Positions 50,839 through 60,707 of a DNA stretch of 64,000 nt are shown here, piece after piece. Location of the stretch: NCBI RefSeq assembly GCF_021272385.1, contig NZ_JAJSDZ010000010.1, positions 1,364,001-1,428,000 on the forward strand, given 5' to 3'. The notes beneath the pieces were generated by a model. It ran no database searches. It had not been told where the DNA came from and saw only the letters and a list, made by a program, of their open reading frames with translations. The DNA is from Vibrio salinus (lineage in GTDB: Bacteria; Pseudomonadota; Gammaproteobacteria; Enterobacterales; Vibrionaceae). Position numbers and translations under genes: made by a program. Positions within the stretch are counted from its first letter, which is position 1. The number at the start of each line of letters is the position of its first letter.

Positions 50839-50866
50839 AACGAATACACGAAAAGAACACAGACTT

Positions 50867-50890
50867 AAAAAGCCTCATACGAGGCTTTTT
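50867..50890. terminator. Bidirectional terminator after ansB
   Basis: AAAAAGCCTC (50867-50876) and GAGGCTTTTT (50881-50890) form a perfect stem with an ATAC loop and T tracts on both strands. It serves ansB and the convergent LysR gene. Confidence 0.9.
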
Positions 50891-50913
50891 AATCTTTGTA
50901 TCCACAAATAACC

Positions 50914-51837
50914 TTACCCAACCAACAACGTTCCACAAAGGTCCTTAATTGGGCATATCTGCTTTAATTCATTCCAAATAGTTTCACAGGTTTCATGAAG
51001 TCTTGTGTGGTACCGGTAAATATACAACTCCATAGCGATTGGCTTTCTCTCTGTAAGAATCACCAATTTTTTTTCTTCTAACTCTTTGCGAATAGAGTAA
51101 TCCGGCAGCCAGCAAACCCCTTGCCCATTTAAAGCGAGAGCTTTTATAAAGTTGGTCATGGAAGCGGAACAAATACTATTTTGAGTCAGCTGGGCATTAT
51201 TCCTCTGAATAATTCTTCCCATATAACTTTCCGGAGTATAGTCAAGACAGGGAACTTGAGCGTTATCATCGTTATCTAAACTAAACAGTGGATTACCCTT
51301 ACCATCCGTTCCGGAAACACAGTACAGGTAACTCTTACCTAAATAAATGGATCGGTAGGGTGAAACCTGTAATTTATCTTCGTAAAATGAAAACAGAAAA
51401 TCACATTTTCCATCCACGAGAAGATCAACTCCATCTTTCACTTCATTTGCAACGACAGCTAAACGGGTACTGTTCTGCCTTGGTTTAAAAAGACTCTCAT
51501 GCAATTTGGGTAATAATGTAATTGCGATAGAATGAACGGCACTCAACCTGACGGTATGGCATCCACGAGATAGGCTTCCTGAGAGACGGTTGGCTTCTTC
51601 TTCAAGCTGCCCCAGAATTGAAATTGCTGTTGATTTAAATTGTCGCCCGGCGACAGTCAGTTCAATTGGCGTTTTCCCTCTGAAAACCAGTTCAACACCT
51701 AACTCAGATTCAAGTGATTTTATTCGTCTGCTAAATGCGGGTTGCGTGACATTACGAATTTCAGCAGCTTGAGAAAAACTTCGGACATCACTGAGCGCTA
51801 AAAAATCTTTTAACCATTTTGTTTCGATATTATTCAT
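50914..51837 (-). CDS. HypT/YjiE-like LysR regulator
   Basis: This 307-residue protein closely follows YjiE (HypT) in pattern: IETKWLKDFLALSDVRSFSQAAEIRNVTQPAFSRRIKSLE, LSAVHSIAITLLP, DFLFSFYEDKL, SYMGRIIQR and GQGVCWLPDYSIRKELE. HypT is a hypochlorite-responsive activator in E. coli; whether this protein shares that role is unknown. It diverges from a DAACS symporter across 403 bases and may regulate it. Confidence 0.88.
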   Translation of the reverse strand: MNNIETKWLKDFLALSDVRSFSQAAEIRNVTQPAFSRRIKSLESELGVELVFRGKTPIELTVAGRQFKSTAISILGQLEEEANRLSGSLSRGCHTVRLSAVHSIAITLLPKLHESLFKPRQNSTRLAVVANEVKDGVDLLVDGKCDFLFSFYEDKLQVSPYRSIYLGKSYLYCVSGTDGKGNPLFSLDNDDNAQVPCLDYTPESYMGRIIQRNNAQLTQNSICSASMTNFIKALALNGQGVCWLPDYSIRKELEEKKLVILTERKPIAMELYIYRYHTRLHETCETIWNELKQICPIKDLCGTLLVG

Positions 51838-52240
51838 TTTGTAACCGAATTACTTTTTGATAATCAAGTATATTGGCACTCCATGCATGAAGATTTTAAC
51901 AATTAATATCCATTTATTAGCTTATTAAAAGTACAATTTACAAATTAATTCTAATAAGACTAAGTCAAAAACCGGGATCAAAGAATAACACAAGTTAGTT
52001 TTAATTCTATTATTTTAGTTAAAAAAAGATAAAAAATGCAACCACATGATTTATATATGAAATAATTTTTTCAGTTATACAGATCACAATGTAAGAAAGA
52101 TAATAATGCTTTATTTTAATCCATATGTATAAATTAGCATTTCTTAAATGAAATAAACCCATTTATCATGTGGTTTAATTATAAAAAATAATAACATAAA
52201 AATAAACATATTATCCAAACGTAAAACATAGGTTATAAAA
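51838..52240. other. Very AT-rich divergent promoter region
   Basis: This region lies between the HypT-like gene and the symporter gene. It contains a half-match to a CRP site (TGTGATCTGTATAACT on the minus strand, about 52074-52089). I see no gene. Both promoters must be here. Confidence 0.4.
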
Positions 52241-53416
52241 ATGAACTTAATTATAAAATTATTTTTCGGAATAATATTCGGAATTATAGTTGGTCAGTTT
52301 ATGCCTGACTTTCTAATCCAAATATTAATAACAATCAAAGCTTTTGTTAGTCAACTTATAAAATTTGTTATTCCCTTGCTAATATTGTTCTATGTTACCA
52401 GTGGAATAGCCGGACTTCCAAAAAACTCAGGAAAACTCTTGTCCAAAACTGTCGGGCTTTCCTATTTATCCACATTACTGGCTGGTATTTTTGCATTTAC
52501 CGTTGCATCAACTCTTTTCCCTCCCCTTTTACACGGTGCAGGCAAATTACCAGAAACCGGTACGGTATTAGGCCCATTAATAAATCTGCAAATTCCACCC
52601 ATGATGAACATCATGACAGCTTTAACCATTGCTTTTATGTTTGGTATCGGAATCTCACATAAAGGCTACGAACATCTGAAAATAGTCAGTGATCAGGGTC
52701 GGGATGTTGTTGAAATGTTCTTAAACAAAGTAATGATCCCCGCCTTACCACTTTACATCGCGGGTGTCTTTGCAGATGTGACAGCAAAAGGAACCATTTT
52801 TGCCACATTAAAAACATTTAGTCTGGTAATTCTTGCAATCATTGTCATGCACTGGATATGGCTGTTATTTCAATTCTCCCTTACCGGAGCTATCCTGAAA
52901 CGTTCTCCGTTAGGTATTTTAAAAGTAATGTTACCGGCGTACCTGACTGCAGTCGGTACTATGTCTTCAGCCGCTACCGTCCCGGTCACTTTACGGCAAA
53001 CGAAAATGAACGGCGTTTCCAAGTCAGTCGCAAATTTTGTTGTGCCACTCTGCGCGAATATCCATATGTCCGGCTCAGCAATCAGTATTGCGGGGGTTTC
53101 CGTCGCCGTCATGTTAATGACAGGATACTTTCATCTTATTTCACTGACTCACGCTTTGCCATTTTTAGCAATGTTGGGGGTTACCATGGTTGCAGCCCCC
53201 GGAGCACCGGGTGGAGCAGTCATGGCTTCTGTCGGACTCCTCGGTTCTATGCTGGGTTTTACTGAAGAAATGATTGCGCTTCAGATTATTCTTCATCTGG
53301 CACAGGATAGCTTCGGAACAGCCTGCAATGTCACTGGGGATGGTGTTATCGCACTGCTGATTAACCGGATAGAAGAAGAGCAGGAAATAGAATCTGTTGG
53401 CGACTCAGTCATCTAA
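52241..53416 (+). CDS. DAACS-family dicarboxylate/amino acid:cation symporter
   Basis: This 391-residue membrane protein has the GltPh-like order. N-terminal helices (FVSQLIKFVIPLLILFYVTSGIAGL) are followed by a Ser-rich hairpin region (TMSSAATVPVTL), the PLCANIHMSGSAISIAG motif and APGAPGGAVMASVGLLG. The final substrate-binding helix contains QDSFGTACNVTGDG with the conserved Asp and Asn. The family takes up glutamate, aspartate, C4-dicarboxylates or Ser/Thr with Na+ or H+. Its location near dcuA-aspA-ansB suggests an amino acid or dicarboxylate. An AGGTT element precedes the ATG. Confidence 0.9.
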   Translation: MNLIIKLFFGIIFGIIVGQFMPDFLIQILITIKAFVSQLIKFVIPLLILFYVTSGIAGLPKNSGKLLSKTVGLSYLSTLLAGIFAFTVASTLFPPLLHGAGKLPETGTVLGPLINLQIPPMMNIMTALTIAFMFGIGISHKGYEHLKIVSDQGRDVVEMFLNKVMIPALPLYIAGVFADVTAKGTIFATLKTFSLVILAIIVMHWIWLLFQFSLTGAILKRSPLGILKVMLPAYLTAVGTMSSAATVPVTLRQTKMNGVSKSVANFVVPLCANIHMSGSAISIAGVSVAVMLMTGYFHLISLTHALPFLAMLGVTMVAAPGAPGGAVMASVGLLGSMLGFTEEMIALQIILHLAQDSFGTACNVTGDGVIALLINRIEEEQEIESVGDSVI

Positions 53417-53466
53417 CTAAAGGTTACCGCGCAACAATACGAAAAGAATAACGCTCCACAAATAAT

Positions 53467-53492
53467 ATGCGCTGCCATTAATAGCAGCGCAT
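53467..53492. terminator. Terminator-like hairpin between convergent genes
   Basis: ATGCGCTGC (53467-53475) pairs with GCAGCGCAT (53484-53492) around CATTAATA, between the symporter and the SbmA-like gene ends. T tracts are weak. Confidence 0.55.
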
Positions 53493-53516
53493 TCATAAAC
53501 GTTCAGTCAGAGAAAC

Positions 53517-54811
53517 TTAATTGTTTTCTAACACTTCCTGCGTCTCAACTTCAATAGGATCCAATGCCTTAAGGTCTACAGCCTGCTCAAAGGCTTTTAA
53601 ACGTTTATAAATAGACAACAGTTCAACGATTGTAGTCCAGGAGTTAACCAGATACTGGAACGAATTCTCAACCTGACCGAATGCATTTAATATCCTCTGC
53701 ATAATACCGAGAGTAAATACACCGGCTACAATGGAAGGCGCTAAAGCAATCATGGGAATAAACGCCCCAAACTGCAGGTATCCATACCGAACAATATTAA
53801 AATACACATAATGCCAGTAAAGCTTGAAATAATTCTGCCGGACATTCCCAAACAGCTCCTGCAGTGTAACCGGCTGAGCCCGCTCTTCATGGTCTTCGCC
53901 GTAAACAAGCTCTTTACGATAAGCCGCTTCAACCTTCTGATTTTTAAACTCAAGTCCCGGCAGTTTTATCCCTGCAACGGACAACAATAATGTCCCAAAG
54001 ATTGACCACAAAATAGCAATAAACACCAGCGCCTGAGGGACTTCTCCCACCAGAGGCAATTCTTTGACATAACCGGACAACCCCCAGAGAATGGGTAAAA
54101 ATGCTATCAGCGTCATAACGGAATTTAACAGGCTGACACCCAGACTTTCCATAATAGAGGCAAAACGCATGGTATCTTCCTGAATACGCTGGGAAGCCCC
54201 TTCGATGTGACGGACATGCTGCCACTTGGAGGTATAGTAGTCCGTCATAGCTGTTCGCCAACGGAAGACAAAATGGCTGACGAAAAAGGCATTACAAACC
54301 GCAACAATAATAGCTACCATCAGAATAATTAACACCGTCCGACAACTCTGAATAAAATTTCGTCAACGTAATGCTATTCGGTGTGGCAAGTGCTTTTTGA
54401 ATCAGATTATAAAATTCTCCGTACCACTCGTTTAGCCTGACACTCACTTCGACCTGAAACCAGGTAATAAAGACAATCAGAGCAGAGCCAGACACAGACC
54501 ACTTGGCCCATTTCTGCCCGCCCCCATATCATCCAGACACCAATAAAAATGGCTGTCAACAAACAGGCCATATACTGATAAAGCGCATGCGTTTCGTCGC
54601 TATTCTCTGTCAGTTCATGAAAATGCATCTTAGCCAACTGATTCGCATTTGCCGCTAATGAATCTGGATAATCAATACCGAATACGGATGCCATACTCAA
54701 CTTTGGCCCCAGCCCCTGAACAACGGTATACCAACTAATAACACACAATAATGACCAGAAAACAAAACTGAAAAAAAACAACTTAGGTTTTGGAAAAAAC
54801 GAATCAAACAA
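53517..54811 (-). pseudogene. sbmA: SbmA/BacA-family peptide transporter, frameshifted
   Basis: Read across two frameshifts this is a full-length SbmA of about 430 residues: FDSFFPKPKLFFFSFVFW at the start (TTG 54811 after AGGT), then ALIVFITWFQVEVSVRLNEWYGEFYNLIQ. NAFFVSHFVFRWRTAMTDYY, RHIEGASQRIQEDTMRFAS and GIKLPGLEFKNQKVEAAYRKELVYGEDHE follow, and it ends QYLVNSWTTIVELLSIYKRLKAFE. SbmA imports antimicrobial peptides and modified peptides using the proton gradient. The first break (about 54525) is cured by removing one G from a five-G run; the second is near 54335. No other defect is visible, so the breaks may be sequence errors. Confidence 0.85.
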
Positions 54812-55104
54812 AATACTTACCTCTTATCCATCAGCCAGTAGCAAAATGGATATCCTCTCCACCTGAATAATCATATTTTTGTGTTCAAATTAGACATTTT
54901 CATTACAGAATAATGTCTTACCCTAACTACGACGACGAGTATTGATTAATTTGACCAAAGAAGTAAACAAAAATTCAATTTAAAAATAAGACTCGATAAC
55001 AAAAGTATTGACTGAAAAATGACACACCCTGTTCATTGCTCATACTTAGCGTTCTTATTATGTGTAGTAAGTTTACTATTTCGATTTCATATGTGAGCGT
55101 AATA

Positions 55105-55393
55105 ATGCAGAAACTTATTTCAGCAGCGGCAATAATGGCTTTATTATTTTTAGTATGGGGAATTGGAATTGCCAATGTAATGGCAGATAACGCATCAACG
55201 ACAACCCGGAATAAGGAAAAAAAAACAAGCCCAGCATCATCCGGTAAATAAGCGTTCCGGACAGGCAAGAAATAAAGGGACGATCAGAAAGCCCTCAGAC
55301 AAAGAGAAATCGCCTGACTGGAACAAAGACTTTCAGAAAATCGAGAAAGAAATGAAAAAAGAACAGGCTGAGCTAAAGTCTCTGACCGAATAA
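55105..55393 (+). pseudogene. Small exported protein, frame broken at a nine-A run
   Basis: ATG 55105 (GAG eight bases upstream) opens a signal peptide-like sequence MQKLISAAAIMALLFLVW ending near NVMA. As read it stops at 55251 (48 residues). A nine-A run lies in the middle; with one A fewer the frame continues to TAA 55391-55393. That gives about 95 residues with a very charged, helical tail (KPSDKEKSPDWNKDFQ, then KIEKEMKKEQAELKSLTE). I recognise no family. The longer version fits better because the second half has coding character. The 293 bases upstream (54812-55104) show no gene. Confidence 0.5.
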
Positions 55394-55510
55394 ACAATAC
55401 CGAGAAATCAGCATCAGTAAAGTCGGCTAAATTCTGCAAACCCAGCTCTTTCAAATAACTAAACAAATCACTAACCCTAATTTTTACGACTGCCTATGTG
55501 TTGCTGACTT

Positions 55511-55739
55511 ATGTGTCGTTGTAATTTATACACTCACTGCCAGCAATTTTGAGGTTGAATACTTAGCCAGAAGCACGACACCTTCCTGTCTGGATATTTA
55601 TCACCTTGTCTTCACCGATTTACAGGAGTGTATTCAAGATTCTCCGGAGCAAAAGGACGAATTATTAGCATTTAAAGGCTGGATGACCCGGTATAGTGAA
55701 GGGTATTCTTCCCACAAACTCTTTCGGCTTCAACCGTAG
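55511..55739 (+). pseudogene. Small Cys-containing protein, frame broken at a four-T run
   Basis: ATG 55511 starts MCRCNLYTHCQQF and then meets TGA. Removing one T from the preceding TTTT lets the frame run on to TAG 55737-55739, giving about 75 residues. These include EVEYLARSTTPSCLDIY, HLVFTDLQECIQDSPEQ and KDELLAFKGWMTRYSEGY. Cys spacing C-x-C-x6-C at the N-terminus suggests a metal or disulfide site. No family is recognised and no strong ribosome-binding site is seen. Confidence 0.4.
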
Positions 55740-55742
55740 CAC

Positions 55743-55767
55743 AGAGTCTGCCTGTGAGGCAGACTCT
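55743..55767. terminator. Hairpin at the end of the ABC operon
   Basis: AGAGTCTGCC (55743-55752) pairs perfectly with GGCAGACTCT (55758-55767) around TGTGA. It overlaps the stop codon of the second permease gene and separates it from the convergent small gene. There is no T tract. Confidence 0.5.
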
Positions 55768-56627
55768 ACTTGCCGATTTTCGCCAGCATATTGGCATTCA
55801 TAAACCGGCTGACTACAAACATAAAAATGACAGAAGGTATCAGCAGAATTAATGCTGTTATTGATGCTATCTGATAATTCCCTTCCATACTCGCCGTATA
55901 TACAAAAGTAATGGCAAGGTATGTACATCCGGAGCACCGACAAAAAAACGTTCCGGAAATTCATCCAAAGACTCAAGAAAAAACAAAAATGCCACTGGCA
56001 ATCACACCGGGCAACGCCTGAGGAAACGTAATTTTCCAGAACGTATACATTCCGGATGCACCTAAATTCCTCGCAGCCCTTTCCTGCAATACATCCAGGT
56101 TTGAGAAAGCCGCCACACAAATCCATACCGAAAACATCAAGCCATGTACCGAATGAACCAGCACCACCCCCAAATGTTCCATTTAAACCCAAGCCATAGA
56201 AAATACGGGCAATATTCACATAGACCGTTAAATTAGGAAAAGCCTGTGGCAACAAAAACAGCAGCATCCATAAAAAGCGCAAAGGCATAGAACGTTTTGA
56301 TAATGCATATCCCGCCGGAACCGATACCAGTAGGCAAACCATCACCGTCGAAACCGCGATAAAGACACTGGTTGACAACGAACCGGACACATCACTGTAT
56401 GGACTGAAAACCTGATGCCAGTACTTGAGTCCCCACTGACTGGGCAACGAATGCGGAAAATACCAGACTTCGGCCACTGTCCAGATCAGCAGATTCAAAA
56501 TGGGACCGAAAATCATCAGGGCAAACAGCAGAATAAGAACACCGTGCAACCAGCGAGATAGATGGATTGAAGGCATCCTAGGTATTATTTTTATCGCATA
56601 TTTTTCTTTTATACTGATTCCGTTCAC
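55766..56627 (-). pseudogene. ABC transporter permease 2 (PotC/FbpB-like), frameshifted
   Basis: GTG 56627 has AAGGAG upstream and overlaps the stop of permease 1 (GTGA). Reconstructed protein of about 286 residues: HGVLILLFALMIFGPILNLL at the start, SVFIAVSTVMVCLLVSVPAGYALS, the EAA loop (QERAARNLGASGMYTFWKI, then TFPQALPGV), and an end near SRFMNANMLAKIGK. At least three breaks are visible: a five-G run near 56170, a six-T run near 55985 and a TA repeat near 55900. The EAA motif marks it as the inner-membrane subunit of a binding-protein-dependent importer. Confidence 0.8.
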
Positions 56628-57469
56628 GACGATGCTCCTTTTTCTTTCAGGCTGTGGCGGAGATAGAACCAGGCAAAAACCGCACATATCAGATACGAGA
56701 TGATCCCTAATGAATTGGCCACGTGATAATCACCATAAGAATTAATACGAAAGGCAATATCTGCCGTCATCATCGTCGGAGACCCCGTCCCTATCATCAA
56801 AGGAACAGATAAAGCAGAATTCACATCATAGTAACGGCGGATAACACGAGTGTGACACCCAGTGTCGGAGCAATCTGAGGAAGAATAATTTGAAATAGAA
56901 TACGAACCCGGGAAGCCCCTAAGTTCTGTGCAGCACGTATTTGTGGTATCATCCAAAGCCGCCATCGCACCGGAAATTAACAAGGTTGAAAACGCCAGTT
57001 GTTTCCAGACAAACGTAATAATAATCCCACTGCCCCCCAAAAAGAAACCGTATCAAAAGGGGTCCAGCATTCCTGTCGCCACCAGAGCGTTATTCATTAA
57101 TCCGTTTTTGGCTAAAAACGTTCTCATCATCTGAGCCGTCACAATAAGCGGAATAAATAAAGGGATCCGGTACAATACCCCCAGCCATTTTACCAGCGAA
57201 TTAAATCGGTGATAGTCTTAAAACAGATGCAATCGCAACCGAAATAATGGCAAGAATGCTCAGCGAGCAAAAGACAATAAAGACGGTATATCCGATGTCG
57301 CGGGAATACAGCCCGAACGACTTACTCATGTGCTCAAAAAGTAAAACCGCCGGTTGACGAGGCAAAACGCCGAATATAAAGAAAAACATAAGGGATAAAT
57401 AAAGAAAATCCCGATAATGGATGCCGCCGGTATCACCAGCCAGACTAATAATGAAGAAGAACGGTACAT
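56624..57469 (-). pseudogene. ABC transporter permease 1, frameshifted
   Basis: ATG 57469 opens MYRSSSLLVWLVIPAASI followed by a hydrophobic FFIYPLCFSLYSAF, the usual first helix of PotB-like permeases. Further parts recur in shifting frames: GYTVFIVFCSLSILAIISVAIASVL near 57230-57320, and the C-terminal ADIAFRINSYGDYHVANSLGIISYLICAVFAWFYLRHSLKEKG. Three or more breaks are needed. It overlaps permease 2. Length when repaired is about 281 residues, normal for the family. Confidence 0.75.
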
Positions 57470-57556
57470 GGAAAAACTCAAAACCTGACAGTATATAAGC
57501 TTCTGCCGCCGGTAGACTCTGACTCCGGCGACAGAAAATAAAGGAACGAAATCAAG

Positions 57557-58699
57557 CTAGTTAGCTACATTACGTTCATACCCTTCTTTAATGTCATCGA
57601 AATAAGATGCAATAGGAAAATTCTTACCGTATTTCGATAAATCATCCGGTGTTATTTCCGCGAACAATTTATTCCAGGTTGCTTTATCCAACTGAGGTTT
57701 AACGTATTTGCATCAATGCCGGGATACCAGTTAAATCGTTTCACAATGCCTTCCGCCTGAATTTTCGGACTGGTTGCCAGCGCGATAAATTCTTTAGCCA
57801 ATTGGCGTGTTTCGCTTTTGCTGGTATCACATAGTACATTGGTTGCCCTGGCATCCCCGGTGCAATCAAGCCAATTTCATTGATGGCGGTAACTTCCCGT
57901 CAGCTTTCCAGCTGTAGAACATATCAACCCAAACCGGCCCCATGAAAATTTCACCGCGGTTGAGCATATCAAGCGTACCGGCATTACCCGGTGTAAACGT
58001 GACATTCTCATTAAAGGCTTTCAGTTTTGCGTACGCCCTCCTGCCATCCGGATTCAACACTCTTATCATATGGCATGCTGGACAAACGCTTTGCATCAGT
58101 GCCGTAAGCATAAATCCATCCGGTCACAAAGCTAACACCAGACATACCGTTCTTGATTTCCGTTGTAGCCAAATGCTTTCGGATGCTTCTTCGTCCATTT
58201 CACCAACTCATCATAAGAAGACGGTGGATGAGCGATCATATCGCTGTTATAAGCAATGGCCGTTGACTGTGGAACATTGGCATCACATAACCATCCACAT
58301 TCGTCCCAGTGCATTTTTGGCACTATCACGAGAAACCATACCACCGGTTTTAATATCAGAACGATACTGTTCCAGCAGGCCATCTTTGACCATATCACCG
58401 CAATTTTCTGGTGAACAACAGCAACATCGATATCCCAGTTCTTCGCTCCACTACTCTTTTGTGCATCCAGCTTTTCATAGATTTTATGAGAACCGGCATC
58501 ACCGGTCCTGTGCCGACAACGTTAATTTTGACACCGGGATGAGATGCCTCAAATTTCGGTGCCAGATAAGATTTAACGTAATCAACCATATTCTGACTTC
58601 CGGCGGATGCACATTCAATGTTGTTTCAGCATTTGCCCACCCTGATAGTGAAATACAACTTAGTGCGCTAAGCCAAACAACCTTAGATTTCGTATGCAT
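57557..58699 (-). pseudogene. ABC transporter periplasmic substrate-binding protein, frameshifted
   Basis: The gene starts with a signal peptide (MHTKSKVVWLSALSCISLSG, cleavage near WANA). Fragments in three frames include MVDYVKSYLAPKFEASHPGVKINVVGTGP, TAIAYNSDMIAHPPSSYDELVKWTKKHPKAFGYNG and GNAGTLDMLNRGEIFMGPVWVDMFYSWKADGKLPPSMKL. Its end reads SKYGKNFPIASYFDDIKEG, then YERNVAN. The repaired length is about 380 residues, typical for PotD/AfuA/phosphonate-type class II binding proteins. The ligand cannot be assigned. At least four breaks occur. It follows the ATPase gene by nine bases. Confidence 0.75.
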
Positions 58700-58708
58700 A
58701 ATATGTCC

Positions 58709-59728
58709 TTAACAATGTGCCTGTAACGAAGTTTGTCTTGGGTTATGATTTAAATCGAAAATGTGAAGTGCACTTTGGGGTACATGCACTCTCACGGGCG
58801 TATTTTCTAAAATAGGGTCGCAGTGATTCACTGCCAGTGAATAACCAGCACAATCAATCTGAAGCCGGTAATAACTTCCGAAAAAGACACTCTGGGCCAC
58901 CTTGCCAGATAAAATTAATCCGTGAGCCGAATAGGAACGAATCGGTGTGTATTTCGCCAAAGGTTCCAGCGATGCCTCTTCACTACGAAAATAAAATGAA
59001 CGGTTTCCTTCCGGAACCGGCCATGACAAATGGTTATCAACCCCCATAAATCCGCAACAAAAGGAGTTTTAGGGTTTTGATAAATCTCTTCGGGTTTTTC
59101 TATCTGTTCAATTTTTCCCTTATTAAGTACAGCGATCCTGTCCGCCATAACCATCGCTTCTTCCTGATCATGAGTCACAATTAAAGAAGTAAACCCAGTT
59201 TCTTCTGCAACTGCTTAATTTCATGGCGTACCTGCATACGGACTTCGCATCCAGGTTGGATAAAGGTTCATCCAGAACAAGAATATCCGGACGAATAGCC
59301 AGTGCTCTTGCCCAGCGCAACCCGCTGACGCTGACCACCAGATAACGCCGTCACTTTATCTTCCTTCCGGCCCTGAAGACCAACCAATACCAACATCTCA
59401 TCAATACGGGCTGAAATTTCTTTTTCCGGCCGCTTCTGCACCTTTAGTCCAAAGCCAATATTCTGGCCAACCGTCATATGAGGCCAAAGTGCATAACTCT
59501 GAAACACCATGGTGATTTTTCTTTTCTCTGCCGGCTCTGAGGTTATGGGAGCTTTATCAAGCCATATTTCACCACCCGTTACGGGAGTAAAGCCACATAA
59601 CGCATTTAAACAATGTTGTCTTTCCACAACCGGAAGGCCCCAGTAAAGCAATCATCTCTCCATCATGAACCGACAGGTTAAGATCATTCAGAACGTATGT
59701 CCCCGTATGCCACCTGAAGATTTTCCAT
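58709..59728 (-). pseudogene. ABC transporter ATP-binding protein (PotA-like, with TOBE domain), frameshifted
   Basis: Fragments in several frames together give a complete ATPase of about 340 residues: GEMIALLGPSGCGKTTL (Walker A), MVFQSYALWPHMTVGQNIGFGL, TALSGGQRQRVAL (signature), IRPDILVLDEPLSNLDAK (Walker B) and TSLIVTHDQEEAMVMADRIAVLNKG. A C-terminal TOBE-like region reads RSYSAHGLILSGKVAQSVFFGSYYRLQID and so on. Breaks occur near 59680, 59600, 59315, 59245, 59200 and 59045, mostly curable by one base in a homopolymer. It is first in the order ATPase, binding protein, permease, permease. Confidence 0.8.
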
Positions 59729-59794
59729 TTGTAACCTTGCATCTTTCCCTCTGATGAAAAAATTTATTCACTCGTTGTCTGTTATCTTTCTATA

Positions 59795-59810
59795 ATGAAC
59801 ACGTGTTCAT
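59795..59810. promoter_or_regulatory. Perfect palindrome upstream of the ABC operon
   Basis: ATGAACACGTGTTCAT is a perfect 16-bp inverted repeat about 67 bases before the ATPase start. It looks like an operator for a dimeric repressor (TetR- or GntR-like size). No such regulator gene lies next to it. Confidence 0.5.
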
Positions 59811-59952
59811 CAATCTGTAAAAAAAATGCAAAATGCAACCGACATGATGATACAACGTCGATAAGCATAAAATCATTATTTTCTTTATTGTGGTCTGATT
59901 ACGCTTTTTTATTGCTGCTATCGGTTTACTACCACATGACCTCCGCTTTGGA

Positions 59953-60707
59953 TTAGTCGTAACTACGATATATACCATCGCGGAATTGTATCAGTGCATG
60001 AGTCTTATTGATAAGATTTACGATAGCATTTTTGTAAATTCGTCTGGGTCTTCCGCCCAGTATTGTAATCCAGTTCCAGTTTGAGGGGTACCTTCGGATT
60101 CTAAGTACTCGAGATAACGTCGGGCAGTAATGCGGCTAAAGTCCATGATTTGCCCCACTTCTTCAGCCGAGAACTCCGTGAGTCCCAGTTCATTGATGCG
60201 TTGACGCAGGCGTTCCAGTGTGGATGTGTCTATTCCTTTTGGTGTACGTCGGCGGGAGTGTGACGTCGGTGATTTTCCTAACAATGTATCGATACGGGCC
60301 TGATCGACTGTCGTTTGATTTCGAAATGTTTCAATTGATTTCAGATATCATCGAGAGCCTGATTTACTCTCGACATGCGGATGGGTTTAACAAGATAGTC
60401 AATAACTCGAGTTGAACTGCTTTTTCAACAACAACAGTATCACGGAATAGCGGTTGTCATGATGAAATGACAGGACTCATTCTCTGTACGTAATTTTCGG
60501 ATAACGTCCAGTCCGTTACCATCCGGTAAAGTGATGTCAACAAAGACTAACTCAGGCGTATATAATTTGAACTGGTCTAGAGCTTCGCGGCACGTTTCGG
60601 TGACGGTAACAACCTGGAATTTACCATGATGATTAATTGTTGATTCCAGAGTGTAACTTGCACGAATATCATCCTCCAGAATCATAACACGGGTTTTATT
60701 TTTTCAT
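59953..60707 (-). pseudogene. dcuR: DcuR/CitB-family response regulator, frameshifted
   Basis: The receiver domain reads VMILEDDIRASYTLES, LVFVDITLPDGNGLDVIRKL (phospho-acceptor Asp) and a Lys in VKPIRMSRVNQALDDI. The C-terminal part has TPKGIDTSTLERLRQRINELGLTEFSAEEVGQIMDFSRITARRYLEYLE, the CitB/DcuR helix-turn-helix. ATG 60707 overlaps the sensor gene end. At least three breaks are seen: a six-A run right after the start, near 60455, and near 60060-60085. As read, the frame stops at 60018; repaired it may extend to 59953, ending after a GRPRRIY motif. Partner of the sensor kinase next to it, controlling C4-dicarboxylate genes such as dcuB. Confidence 0.8.

Noticed and set aside
54975..55268. 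A 97-residue minus-strand frame
   Set aside because: It is antisense to the small exported-protein gene, which has a signal peptide and start signal; this frame has neither.
59790..59978. A 62-residue minus-strand frame upstream of the ABC operon
   Set aside because: It lies over the promoter and the palindrome, has a composition unlike a protein and no start signal. The end of the repaired dcuR covers part of it.
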